A DNA stretch of 64,000 bases. Source: Pelomonas margarita. Lineage in GTDB: Bacteria; Pseudomonadota; Gammaproteobacteria; Burkholderiales; Burkholderiaceae_C. Positions 31,815 through 40,377 of the stretch are shown one piece after another. Numbering within the stretch: position 1 is the stretch's first letter; each line of letters begins with the position of its first letter. The translations under genes were made by a program, and so were the position numbers. The notes beneath the pieces were generated by a model that made no database searches, was not told the origin of the DNA, and was given only the letters and a program-made list of their open reading frames with translations. The stretch lies in contig NZ_JBIGHW010000006.1 of NCBI RefSeq assembly GCF_043555875.1, forward strand, positions 124,001-188,000, in the 5' to 3' direction.

Positions 31815-32791
31815 CGCACCACCTCCGCCGTCACCGGCAGCCAGCAGGCCGCCTGGGTCGCACCGGCCACAGCCAGCTCCGGCCGGTCACTGCGACACCG
31901 GTCTGCCACACGCGAGCAGCGCGGATTGAAGGCGCACCCCGTCGGAATGGCATTCAGGCGCGGCATCGCGCCATCGATCTGCAGCAGCCGCTCACGGTCC
32001 ACGTCCATGGCCGGGATGGAGCCCATGAGGCCCACCGTATAGGGATGCGCTGGCCGGTGGATAACGTCCGCCACGGGGCCGATCTCGGCGATGCGCCCCG
32101 CGTACATCACGGCGACACGGTCGCAGGTCTCCGCGATGACACCCATGTCGTGCGTGACCAGCATGACCGCCGCACCCTGCTCTTTGCAAACCTTCTTCAG
32201 CAGCGCAATGATCTGCGCCTGGATGGACACGTCCAGTGCCGTCGTCGGCTCGTCGGCCACGATGAGCTTGGGGTTGGCCGCCAGCGCCAGCGCGATGACA
32301 ACACGCTGGCGCATGCCACCAGAAAACTGGTGCGGGTAGTGATCCACGCGCGCCTCAGGCGCCGGGATGCCCGTGGATGCCAGCAGCTCGATGGCCCGGG
32401 CCCGGGCCTGCGAGGCCGTCAGATCCAGGTGGGTCGTGATGGTCTCGGTGAGCTGGCGGCCCACCGTGTAGAGCGGGTTCAGCGAGGTCAACGGGTCCTG
32501 GAACACGGCGCCGATCTCGCGGCCGCGCACGCGGCGCATCTCGTCGTAGGGCAGCTGGTCGATGCGCCGGCCGGCCAGGCGGATCTCACCGGCCGCGATG
32601 CGACCCGGCGGGTCCAGCAGGCCGATGATGGCCGCGCCCGTCAGCGACTTGCCAGCACCGGACTCGCCGACAACGCCCAGGATCTCGCCCGGAGCAATGG
32701 AGAAGGAGATGTCGTCCAGCGCCAGCAGCGTGCCGCGGCGGGTCGGGAACTCCACCCGAAGGTGGTCGACTTCAAGCAGGGGAGTAGTCAT
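31811..32791 (-). CDS. peptide-type ABC transporter ATPase (DppD/OppD family)
   Basis: A 326-residue partner ATPase. It has Walker A GESGAGKSLTG, signature SGGMRQRVVIALAL, Walker B LIVADEPTTALD and switch His in THDMGVI. The C-terminal extension has GCAFNPRCSRVADRC. It overlaps both neighbours by four bases. Confidence 0.92.
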   Translation of the reverse strand: MTTPLLEVDHLRVEFPTRRGTLLALDDISFSIAPGEILGVVGESGAGKSLTGAAIIGLLDPPGRIAAGEIRLAGRRIDQLPYDEMRRVRGREIGAVFQDPLTSLNPLYTVGRQLTETITTHLDLTASQARARAIELLASTGIPAPEARVDHYPHQFSGGMRQRVVIALALAANPKLIVADEPTTALDVSIQAQIIALLKKVCKEQGAAVMLVTHDMGVIAETCDRVAVMYAGRIAEIGPVADVIHRPAHPYTVGLMGSIPAMDVDRERLLQIDGAMPRLNAIPTGCAFNPRCSRVADRCRSDRPELAVAGATQAACWLPVTAEVVR

Positions 32792-33732
32792 CGCAGACGG
32801 GGATTGAGCGCATCACGCAGCCAGTCGCCCAGCAGGTTGACGCTCAGGGTGATGAGCACCAGCGTCAGGCTGGGCCAGGCGGTAATCCACCACTCACCGG
32901 AGAACAGGGTGTCGTTGCCGTTGCGGATCAGCGTGCCCAGCGAGGGGCTCGTGACCGGCACGCCGACGCCAAGGAAGGACAGCGTCGCCTCCGTGATGAT
33001 GGCCGACGCGACCTGGATGGTGGCCAGCACCAGCACCGGCCCCAGCACATTGGGCAGCACGTGCCGACGCATGATGCGCAGCGAGCCGACGCCGATGACG
33101 CGGGCAGCCTGCACGTACTCCTTGTTGCGCTCCACCAGCGTGGAGCCGCGCACCGTGCGGGCGTATTGCACCCAGCCGGTCAATGCGATCGCCAGCACGA
33201 GCACGACGAAGGCCAGCGCATCCGGCGCCTGAGGGAACAGGCTGCGGGCGATGCCGCTGATCATCAGCGCAACGAGGATGGACGGGAAGGACAGCATCAC
33301 GTCGCACAGGCGCATGATGAAGGCGTCCGTGCGGCCACCCAGGAAGCCGGCCAGCAGACCCAGGCTGACACCGATCACGATGGACAGCAGCACCGACGCG
33401 ATGCCCACCAGCAGAGAGATCCGCGCGCCGTACATCAGCGCCGACAGGATGTCGCGCCCCTGGCCGTCCGTGCCCAGCAGGAAGCGCGCGTCCCCACCCT
33501 CCACCCAAGCGGGCGGCTTCAGCGAGTCCATCAGCTCCAGCGTGGCCAGATCGAACGGGTTGTGCGGCGCGACCCAGCCCGCGAACAACGCGCAGACCAT
33601 GCAGATCGTCGCGATCAGCGCCGCCAGCATCGCCACCGGCGATGAGCGGAACGAGTGCCAGATGTCGCCGTCGAGAAAGCGGCGCAGCGCCGAGGTCGGC
33701 GGCGCGGCAGAAGGAGTGGCGTCGGAAGCCAT
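32788..33732 (-). CDS. peptide-type ABC transporter permease (DppC/OppC family)
   Basis: A 314-residue permease. It has a long N-terminal soluble stretch before the first membrane segment (about residues 33-55). The conserved LLGTDGQGRDILSALMYGARISL is present, followed by the EAA-type coupling loop (KEYVQAARVIGVGSLRIMRRHVLPN, split here by position 205-230). Membrane segments follow the DppC pattern. It starts three bases after the partner permease. Confidence 0.92.
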   Translation of the reverse strand: MASDATPSAAPPTSALRRFLDGDIWHSFRSSPVAMLAALIATICMVCALFAGWVAPHNPFDLATLELMDSLKPPAWVEGGDARFLLGTDGQGRDILSALMYGARISLLVGIASVLLSIVIGVSLGLLAGFLGGRTDAFIMRLCDVMLSFPSILVALMISGIARSLFPQAPDALAFVVLVLAIALTGWVQYARTVRGSTLVERNKEYVQAARVIGVGSLRIMRRHVLPNVLGPVLVLATIQVASAIITEATLSFLGVGVPVTSPSLGTLIRNGNDTLFSGEWWITAWPSLTLVLITLSVNLLGDWLRDALNPRLR

Positions 33733-33735
33733 GCG

Positions 33736-34713
33736 TCAGTGAGCCTTGCCCTCGACGCGCAGGCGCGGGTCGACGGCGAAATAAAGCAGATCCACGCCCA
33801 GGTTGATGACGACGAAGATCAGCGAGATCAGGCACAGGTAGGCCGCCATCACGGGGATGTCGGCGAACTGAACGGCCTGGATGAACAACAGCCCCATGCC
33901 GGGCCACTGGAAAACCTGCTCGGTGATGATGGCAAACGCGATCAGCGACCCCAGCTGCAGGCCGGTAATGGTGATGACGGGCACCAAGGTGTTCTTCAGC
34001 GCATGGCCGAAGTAGACGCTGCGATTGGTCAGGCCGCGGGCGCGAGCGAAGCGGATGTAGTCCGTGCGCAGCACCTCCAGCATCTCCGCGCGCACCAGCC
34101 GCATGATCAGGGTCAGTTGGAACGCCGACAGCGTGACGGCAGGCAGGATCAGGTGCAGCAGGCCGTCGCGCGTCAGCAGGCCGGTCGTCCAGCCCCACAG
34201 CGTCACCACCTCGCCGCGACCGAAACTGGGCAACCACTTCAGCTCCACGGCAAACACCCAGATCAGCACGATGCCGATGACGAAGTTGGGCAGGCTGACA
34301 CCGAAGAGCGTGCCCGTCATCAGCACCTGGGCACTCGCCTTGCCACGACGCAGCGCCGCGTAGACGCCCAGCGGGATGCCGACCGACAGGGCGATCAGGC
34401 CGGCAACCAGCGCCAGTTCCAGCGTGGCCGGGAAGCGCTCGACGATGAGGGCCGACACCTTGCGCCCCTGGCGCAGGCTGATGCCGAACTCGCCCTGCAC
34501 GGCGTTGGCTGCAAAACGGGCGAACTGCACCGGAAAGGGCTGGTCCAGCCCCAGGTCCTTGCGCAGCGCGACGCGCTGCTCCTCGGTGGCGTCCTGGCCC
34601 AGCAGGTTGGTGACGGGGTCACCGACATACTGGAACAGCATGAAGGCGATGAAGGCCACCGACAGCATGACAACGACGGCTTGGGCCAGACGGCGGAGGA
34701 TGAAAACCAGCAT
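33736..34713 (-). CDS. peptide-type ABC transporter permease (DppB/OppB family)
   Basis: A 325-residue permease and first gene of the unit. The start (MLVFILRRLAQAVVVML) is typical of DppB. The coupling loop (DYIRFARARGLTNRSVYFGHAL) is near residues 215-236. No gene for a periplasmic binding protein precedes it; the next gene upstream on this strand is a porin with its own terminator. Confidence 0.92.
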   Translation of the reverse strand: MLVFILRRLAQAVVVMLSVAFIAFMLFQYVGDPVTNLLGQDATEEQRVALRKDLGLDQPFPVQFARFAANAVQGEFGISLRQGRKVSALIVERFPATLELALVAGLIALSVGIPLGVYAALRRGKASAQVLMTGTLFGVSLPNFVIGIVLIWVFAVELKWLPSFGRGEVVTLWGWTTGLLTRDGLLHLILPAVTLSAFQLTLIMRLVRAEMLEVLRTDYIRFARARGLTNRSVYFGHALKNTLVPVITITGLQLGSLIAFAIITEQVFQWPGMGLLFIQAVQFADIPVMAAYLCLISLIFVVINLGVDLLYFAVDPRLRVEGKAH

Positions 34714-34825
34714 GAGGTTCGGTAGAGCCTGTCGCGCTTGTGGCGCTGAGCGAAGGCGCGATCATGGCGAAGGCGGGCAGGCTCAAGCGCCCGGGAAAGC
34801 CCTAGCTCAGCAAGAGCAATGCCCA

Positions 34826-34855
34826 CAAAGAAAACGGGCCGCTGAAGCGGCCCGT
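34826..34855 (-). terminator. terminator of the first porin gene
   Basis: On the - strand a GC-rich stem (34834-34843 with 34846-34855; tetraloop TTCA if the inner pair opens) is followed by TTTTCTTTG. It lies 36 bases after the porin stop. Confidence 0.85.
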
Positions 34856-34890
34856 CGCAGCAACGAGGCGGCAGCAAGCCGCCCGCTGAA

Positions 34891-36060
34891 TCAGAAGCGG
34901 TGGCGCACGCCGACCATGGCACCACCGCGCTTGGCGGCACCATTGGCGAAGGTCACCGAGCCGCTCGTCTTCGTGTAGTCCATTTCCAGGTAGGCGTCCG
35001 TGCGCTTGGAGAAGGCGTAGTCGAGCACAACCGCGTAGAAGTCCGCCTTGGAGGAGCGGTTTGCGCTGGTCGACAGGCCCAGGGGTGCGAGCGCGAGGCC
35101 GTAGTGCGTCTGCTTGGTCAGCCAGGCATTGGCGCCGATGTTGAACTGCGGCGTCAGCTGATAGGTGGCACCAAACATGTACATCGTGCGAGTCTTGATG
35201 TCAGCGGAGTTCGTGTTGAACATGCTGGCACCCAGCAGGCCGCTGGTGTAAGCACCGCGGGTGGTCAGGCCGACGCGGAACGCGCTGGTCGCATCACTCA
35301 CCGACGTGGCGCCGGTAATCAGGTTCGACAGGCCGTCGAACTTGTTCTCACCCCAAGAGGCGTGCACGTACAGCGGTCCGTCCGTGTAGGACGCACCCAG
35401 CACCGTCGCCTTGATCTTCTTGCCGGTCTGCTCGGTGGCTTGCAGGTAAGCGCCGCCAGCACCCCACTTGCCGTCGTTGTAACGCAGCAGGCCACCGACC
35501 GTCTTGGCCGGCTGGGCAGCCGCAGCACCCGAGGCGCCCTCACCGGCGCTGATCTGCACTTCACCGTAGATGTTGCCCAGCTGAACCAGGTACTTGACCA
35601 TGTTGTCCTGGCGAGCCGTCATAGCCAGGCCGATTTCGGGCTTGTAAGCCTCAATGTACGGCGAGTAGCGGAACGAGGCGAAGGTCGACGTGTAGAGGTC
35701 GAACAGGATGTTGTACTGACGGCCCAGACGGATCTGGCCGAACTCGCTGGACTGCAGACCCACCCAGGCCTGACGCCAGAAATCAGGGCTGCCAGACACC
35801 GCGCCGGTGTCGGACTGCAGGCGGTGCTCCAGGTTCGCCAGCGCCTTCAGGCCGCCACCCATGTCCTCGGTGATGTTCACACCCAGGCGGCTCTGCGACA
35901 TGCCGCCAGGCACCACGGTCTTGGTCGACGTGCCGGCATTGGCGTTCGACGTGTAGCGCACGCCCACATCAACGATGCCGTACAACGTGACGCTGGACTG
36001 AGCCCAGGCGGCCGAGGTGCTGGCGGCCAGGACGGCGAGGGCCAAGGTGGCTTTTTTCAT
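34891..36060 (-). CDS. outer-membrane general porin (Burkholderiales type)
   Basis: A 389-residue porin. The signal peptide ends in AWA, and the mature start is QSSVTLYGIVDVGV, the classic opening of Gram-negative porins in this group. Alternating hydrophobic strands follow. The constriction-loop region lies near residues 100-140 (FGQIRLGRQYN), and the C-terminus ends in VRHRF with the terminal Phe needed for assembly. The AGGAGA site lies eight bases before the ATG. It is a separate unit with its own terminator. Confidence 0.93.
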   Translation of the reverse strand: MKKATLALAVLAASTSAAWAQSSVTLYGIVDVGVRYTSNANAGTSTKTVVPGGMSQSRLGVNITEDMGGGLKALANLEHRLQSDTGAVSGSPDFWRQAWVGLQSSEFGQIRLGRQYNILFDLYTSTFASFRYSPYIEAYKPEIGLAMTARQDNMVKYLVQLGNIYGEVQISAGEGASGAAAAQPAKTVGGLLRYNDGKWGAGGAYLQATEQTGKKIKATVLGASYTDGPLYVHASWGENKFDGLSNLITGATSVSDATSAFRVGLTTRGAYTSGLLGASMFNTNSADIKTRTMYMFGATYQLTPQFNIGANAWLTKQTHYGLALAPLGLSTSANRSSKADFYAVVLDYAFSKRTDAYLEMDYTKTSGSVTFANGAAKRGGAMVGVRHRF

Positions 36061-36175
36061 GAGGGATGTCTCCTGAGTAGGAATGTGAACAAACTTATTC
36101 TCAGCGAAGCATCAACGGGCGCAGCGCCGTCTGTTGTTCCCTGTCCACAGCGATTCCCCTGTCTCCGGCGAGACA

Positions 36176-36200
36176 AAGAAAAAGCCGCCCGAAGGCGGCT
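36176..36200 (-). terminator. terminator of the second porin gene
   Basis: On the - strand a 7-bp stem (36183-36189 with 36194-36200) with a stable TTCG loop is followed by TTTTTC. It lies 34 bases after the porin stop. Confidence 0.88.
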
Positions 36201-36233
36201 CTGACTGAGCAAGGCGGCCGCAGCCGCACTGGA

Positions 36234-37247
36234 TCAGAAGCTGTGGCGCACGCCCACATCGAAGCCGCTGGACTTCGCGCCGTTCGTCACCGTCGGCGAA
36301 CCGGCCAGGGCAAAGCGACCCAGGCCGCTGTTCTTGATCTGGGCCACGGTCGTGTACAGCGCGGTGCGCTTGGACACGTTGTAGACGTAGCTGGCAGCCA
36401 TCAGCTTGGCATCGCCCACGCCACTCAAAGACTCGGCAGCGCCGTTGGCCTTGGCATCGGTGTACGAAGCCAGGATCTGGCCTTGGCCCAGCGGCACGGT
36501 CAGGCCGAAGGTCAGCAGCTTCTGCTCACGAGCGCCGAACTCGTTCTGGCTGTAGTTCAGCGACGGCTTGGCGACGCCGAAGTCGTACGAACCGCCAATG
36601 CTCATTTGCTTGAACTTGACGTTGCCGGCACCGGTCGTCTCCTGCAGAGCGGCAGCGACGTTGATCGGGCCTTGCTTGTAGCCCAGGCGGCCACCGTACA
36701 TCTTCTTGCCCGCGGTGCCTTCACCGGCAGCAACGTCCACGGAGCCGTAGAAGCCGCCCAGGTTGCTCGGCAGGAAGTACTGCACCATGTTGTCGGAGCG
36801 GTTCAGGGTGTCGGACGCGCTGCCCAGCACCGAGTAGACCTTCTCGACGTCGCCCAGACCGGTGGTCGAGTACGGATCGAAGTCGTCGATGTGCAGGCGG
36901 GTCGAGGTCTTGCCGCGGCCCAGGCGCACTTCACCGAATTCGCCCATCAGGCTGACGCTGGCGCGACGGCCCCAGAAGCGGGAGGTGTCAACGGAACCGT
37001 TGTCGCCGTTGATGCGGCCTTCGAGCCAGAAGCCGGCCTTCAGGCCACCACCCAGGTCTTCGACGCCACGCACGCCCAGACGGCTGCTGTTCAGGCCATC
37101 GTTGGCCAGCTGCTTCAGCGTTTGGCCGCTGGCCTTCGTGTAGCGCAGGCTCATGTCCAGCACGCCGAACATGGTGACCGACGATTGCGCGACGGCAGCG
37201 CCACCGGTCAGACCGAGCACGGCCAGGGCAATCAGAGCTTTCTTCAT
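36234..37247 (-). CDS. outer-membrane general porin (second copy)
   Basis: A 337-residue porin of the same family. The signal peptide ends in AVA, and the mature start is QSSVTMFGVLDMSLRY. The constriction region contains FGEVRLGRGKTSTRLH, and the C-terminus is VGVRHSF. It shares layout with the adjacent porin but differs widely in sequence and length, so it is an old duplication or a separate acquisition. The AGGAG site is seven bases before the ATG. Confidence 0.93.
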   Translation of the reverse strand: MKKALIALAVLGLTGGAAVAQSSVTMFGVLDMSLRYTKASGQTLKQLANDGLNSSRLGVRGVEDLGGGLKAGFWLEGRINGDNGSVDTSRFWGRRASVSLMGEFGEVRLGRGKTSTRLHIDDFDPYSTTGLGDVEKVYSVLGSASDTLNRSDNMVQYFLPSNLGGFYGSVDVAAGEGTAGKKMYGGRLGYKQGPINVAAALQETTGAGNVKFKQMSIGGSYDFGVAKPSLNYSQNEFGAREQKLLTFGLTVPLGQGQILASYTDAKANGAAESLSGVGDAKLMAASYVYNVSKRTALYTTVAQIKNSGLGRFALAGSPTVTNGAKSSGFDVGVRHSF

Positions 37248-37364
37248 TCGATACTCCTAGATATTCATTCAGCCGCCGGCCGATACGACGCGGCGACACA
37301 CTCCCAAGAGGAAGCCCGCATATTCCACTACAGGTTTGGACCCTCGGGGAATTCACGGATATGA

Positions 37365-37406
37365 ATTGACGTCAAGCCGTTGCTCATCCACAACGGCAAC
37401 GTCAAT
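37365..37406. repeat. imperfect inverted repeat upstream of coq7
   Basis: ATTGACGT (37365-37372) pairs with ACGTCAAT (37399-37406), and GCCGTTG (37376-37382) pairs with CAACGGC (37391-37397), around loop CTCATCCA. That makes 15 paired bases with a small internal loop. No U-tract follows on either strand, so it is not a classic terminator. It ends 35 bases before the coq7 ATG and may be an operator or a leader hairpin. Confidence 0.55.
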
Positions 37407-37441
37407 GTCATGATTTCTTCATGCAACTCGACACCAACTGA

Positions 37442-38104
37442 ATGCAACTTCCTGGCAACACCACCCGAGTGCCAAGCCTGAGCTTCGGCGACCGTGCGCT
37501 TGCGGCGGTCGAATCAGGCCTGCGGACGGTATTCACCAAGACACGCGCCACGCGCCCTTCGCCGGCTGCCGGGCTTCAGACCGAGACCTTGAGCACCATC
37601 GACACCGCCGATGCAGGCGCACTGATGCGCGTCAATCACGTCGGCGAAATCTGCGCCCAGGCGCTTTACCAGTCGCAGGCCCTGTTCAGCCGCACCGAGG
37701 CCCTGCAGCAACACTTCAAGCAGTCAGCGCAGGAAGAACTGGACCACCTCGCGTGGACGGCAGAGCGGGTCGCCCAACTGGGCACTCACACGAGCCACCT
37801 TGCACCGGTCTGGTGGCTGGGCGCCTTTGCCTGGGGCAGCCTGGCAGGCGCGGCGGGCGACCGGTGGAGCCTGGGCTTCGTCGTCGAGACCGAACGCCAG
37901 GTGGAAGCGCACCTGGCGTCCCACCTGGACCGCCTGCCCGCCGGCGACACCGCCTCACGCGTCATCGTGGATCAGATGAAACGCGAAGAGGCCGAGCACG
38001 CCGAGGCCGCCCTCGCTGCCGGCGCCGCACCGCTGCCCGCGCCCGTGACCGGACTGATGAGACTGGCGGCCAAGGTCATGACGACCGTGGCCCACCGTGT
38101 CTGA
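37442..38104 (+). CDS. coq7: 3-demethoxyubiquinol 3-hydroxylase (Coq7)
   Basis: A 220-residue di-iron hydroxylase of ubiquinone biosynthesis, the oxygen-dependent C6 hydroxylation step. Ferritin-like ligands are visible in MRVNHVGEICAQALY (Glu), QEELDHLAW (E-x-x-H), ETERQVEAHLASH and KREEAEHAE. The membrane-associated WWLGAFAWGSLAG helix is present. Length and motifs match Coq7 proteins of betaproteobacteria, which use it in place of UbiF. It converges on the OsmC gene with no gap. Confidence 0.94.
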   Translation: MQLPGNTTRVPSLSFGDRALAAVESGLRTVFTKTRATRPSPAAGLQTETLSTIDTADAGALMRVNHVGEICAQALYQSQALFSRTEALQQHFKQSAQEELDHLAWTAERVAQLGTHTSHLAPVWWLGAFAWGSLAGAAGDRWSLGFVVETERQVEAHLASHLDRLPAGDTASRVIVDQMKREEAEHAEAALAAGAAPLPAPVTGLMRLAAKVMTTVAHRV

Positions 38105-38542
38105 TCAGACCTCGACGACCTCGTAGGAAGTGCTGATGGCGGCCGTTTTGGCCAGGATGGCGGTCGCCGAGCAGTACTTCTCATGCGACAACCCGATCGC
38201 GCGCTCGACGATCTCGGGCTTCAAGCCCTTGCCACTCACCACGAAGTGGAAATTGATGGCCGTGAAGACCTTGGGGTCACTCGTGGCCCGCTCAGCCTTC
38301 AGCACGACCTTGCAGCCGCGCACATCGTGGCGACCACGCTTGAGGATGAGGACGACGTCATAAGCCGTGCAGCCACCGGTGCCCGCCAGCACCATTTCCA
38401 TGGGCCGCGGCGCCAGGTTGCGCCCACCGCCGTCGGGAGCGCCATCCATGGACAGCACGTGACCACTGCCGGTCTCGGCAACAAAACTCATCCCACTCGG
38501 GCCCTCGGGGCCCAGCCAACTCACCGTGCAGTCCATGCTCAT
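38105..38542 (-). CDS. OsmC family protein
   Basis: A 145-residue OsmC/Ohr-fold protein of the YhfA type. Two Cys (58 in GTGGCTAYDV and 124 in EKYCSATAIL) are placed like the redox-active pair of the family, which reduces organic hydroperoxides in Ohr. The exact substrate of this subgroup is not known. It is convergent with coq7 and transcribed away from the candidate small RNA. Confidence 0.88.
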   Translation of the reverse strand: MSMDCTVSWLGPEGPSGMSFVAETGSGHVLSMDGAPDGGGRNLAPRPMEMVLAGTGGCTAYDVVLILKRGRHDVRGCKVVLKAERATSDPKVFTAINFHFVVSGKGLKPEIVERAIGLSHEKYCSATAILAKTAAISTSYEVVEV

Positions 38543-38577
38543 CTAGAGGCAAAGCTCCAATTTTTCACAGAAAAATA

Positions 38578-38607
38578 TTGCACCGCAGCATAACTCGGCG
38601 CTAAACT
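38578..38607 (+). promoter_or_regulatory. candidate promoter of the intergenic small RNA
   Basis: TTGCAC (38578-38583), an 18-base spacer and TAAACT (38602-38607) would start transcription near 38614. It lies in a locally AT-rich stretch just upstream of osmC on the opposite strand. Confidence 0.45.
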
Positions 38608-38613
38608 GGCGGC

Positions 38614-38699
38614 ACGCGAAAACGCTTTCGCACCGATTGTCTCCTCCACCGCCTCCATGGTGGATTCAACCCGAGCTTGAAAGAGCTCGGGTTTTTTTT
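38614..38699 (+). ncRNA. candidate small RNA (or ilvA leader) with strong terminator
   Basis: The stretch between osmC and ilvA holds a promoter-like pair, a first hairpin (38616-38621 with 38626-38631), a pyrimidine-rich single-stranded part with TCTCCTCC and GCCTCC, and then an intrinsic terminator. No gene on this strand precedes the terminator except coq7, which ends 560 bases earlier. A free RNA of about 86 bases is therefore the simplest reading. A 7-codon ORF (MVDSTRA, 38657-38680) runs into the terminator loop, so an ilvA attenuator is an alternative, but it has no run of branched-chain codons and no ribosome site. Confidence 0.5.
38669..38699 (+). terminator. strong intrinsic terminator upstream of ilvA
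   Basis: A 9-bp stem (38669-38677 with 38684-38692), loop TGAAAG, ends in a run of eight T (38692-38699). It is one of the best terminators in the window although no coding gene lies directly upstream on this strand. Confidence 0.9.
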
Positions 38700-38777
38700 C
38701 GCCGAAGCCAGCCGGCAGCGGCACGCGAAGGGTCTCCCCTATCATGCGGCGCCGCAACAAAACCGCATGGAGACCCG

Positions 38778-40343
38778 ATGAGCGCCTCGCGCCGCCGCCC
38801 GCCCGCATCCCAGGCGCCCGCGATGCTGCCGCCCGGCAGCAGCTACCTGCAGCGCATCTTGAATGCCCGGGTCTACGAAGTGGCGCGGGAAACCGACCTG
38901 ACGCATGCGGCCAAGCTGTCCAAGCGGCTGGCCAACAAGATCTGGTTCAAGCGCGAGGACGAGCAGGACGTGTTCAGCTTCAAGCTGCGCGGCGCCTACA
39001 ACAAGATGGCGCACCTGACGGCCAAGCAGCGCGCTGCGGGCGTCATCTGCGCGTCGGCGGGCAATCACGCGCAAGGCGTGGCCCTGTCGGCGAAGAAGCT
39101 GGGCTGCCGCGCCGTCATCGTGATGCCACTCACGACGCCGCAGGTCAAGGTCGATGCTGTCAAGGCACTGGGTGGCGAGGTCGTGCTGTCCGGCGAGAGC
39201 TTCACGGACGCCTACGGCCACGCCAAGGCGCTTGAACAGGCGCAGGGCCTGACCTTTGTCCATCCCTTTGACGACCCCGACGTCATCGCCGGCCAGGGCA
39301 CCATCGCGATGGAGATCCTGCGCCAGCACCCCGGCCCCATCGACGCCATCTTCGTCGCCATCGGCGGCGGCGGGCTGATTTCCGGCGTCGCGGCCTACGT
39401 GAAGGCGCTGCGCCCCGAGATCAAGATCATCGGCGTGCAGACCACCGACTCCGACGCCATGCTGCGCTCGGTCAAGGCCGGCAAGCGCGTCACGCTGACC
39501 GACGTGGGCCTGTTCGCCGATGGCACCGCCGTCAAGCTGGTGGGCGAGGAGACCTTCCGCATCGCCCGCGAGCTGGTGGACGACTTTATCGTCGTCGACA
39601 CCGATGCCGTCTGCGCCGCGATCAAGGACGTCTTCGAGGACACGCGCTCCATCCTGGAGCCTTCGGGCGCGATGAGCGTGGCCGCCGTGAAGCAGTACGC
39701 CGCCAAGACCGGTGCCAAGGGCCAGACGCTGATCGCCATCACCTGCGGCGCCAACATGAACTTCGACCGCCTGCGCTTCGTCGCCGAGCGGGCCGAGGTG
39801 GGCGAGCACCGCGAGGCGCTGTTCGCCGTCACCATCCCCGAGGCACGCGGCAGCTTCAAGCGCTTCTGCGAGCTGCTGGGCCCGCGCAGCGTCACCGAGT
39901 TCAACTACCGCATCGCCGACGCCAATGTCGCCCACATCTTCGTCGGCATCGGCATCTCCAAGCCCGACGAGGCCGCCAAGCTGGCCCGCACCTTCACGAA
40001 GGCGGGCTTCGAGACGCTGGACCTGACCAACGACGAACTCGCCAAGCAGCATGTGCGGCACATGGTGGGCGGCCACAGCGAGCTGGCGCGCAACGAGCGG
40101 CTGTACCGCTTCGTGTTCCCCGAGCGGCCAGGCGCGCTGATGAAGTTCCTCTCCAGCATGCACCCGGACTGGAACATCAGCCTGTTCCACTACCGCAATC
40201 AGGGCGCCGACCACGGCCGCATCCTGGTCGGCATCCAGGTTCCCAAGGGCAACACCGCCGCGTTGCGGGAGTTCCTAGCCGGATTGAACTACCCGTTTGA
40301 GGACGAGACGGCCAACCCGGTCTATCGCTTGTTCCTGGGTTGA
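38778..40343 (+). CDS. ilvA: threonine ammonia-lyase, biosynthetic
   Basis: A PLP enzyme of about 521 residues that deaminates threonine to 2-oxobutyrate, first step of isoleucine synthesis. The PLP Lys is K69 in FSFKLRGAYNKM. The phosphate loop is GGGGLISG, and ASAGNHAQG is conserved. The C-terminal third has two ACT-like regulatory units (FAVTIPEARGSFKRFCELLG and RFVFPERPGALMKFLSSM), so the enzyme is probably inhibited by isoleucine. The ATG at 38778 has GGAG six bases upstream; the frame is open upstream without family character. A TATCAT at 38740-38745 may be its -10 box. Confidence 0.95.
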   Translation: MSASRRRPPASQAPAMLPPGSSYLQRILNARVYEVARETDLTHAAKLSKRLANKIWFKREDEQDVFSFKLRGAYNKMAHLTAKQRAAGVICASAGNHAQGVALSAKKLGCRAVIVMPLTTPQVKVDAVKALGGEVVLSGESFTDAYGHAKALEQAQGLTFVHPFDDPDVIAGQGTIAMEILRQHPGPIDAIFVAIGGGGLISGVAAYVKALRPEIKIIGVQTTDSDAMLRSVKAGKRVTLTDVGLFADGTAVKLVGEETFRIARELVDDFIVVDTDAVCAAIKDVFEDTRSILEPSGAMSVAAVKQYAAKTGAKGQTLIAITCGANMNFDRLRFVAERAEVGEHREALFAVTIPEARGSFKRFCELLGPRSVTEFNYRIADANVAHIFVGIGISKPDEAAKLARTFTKAGFETLDLTNDELAKQHVRHMVGGHSELARNERLYRFVFPERPGALMKFLSSMHPDWNISLFHYRNQGADHGRILVGIQVPKGNTAALREFLAGLNYPFEDETANPVYRLFLG

Positions 40344-40377
40344 GTTGAAATCCGGGCACCTTCGTGCCGCCTGTGCC

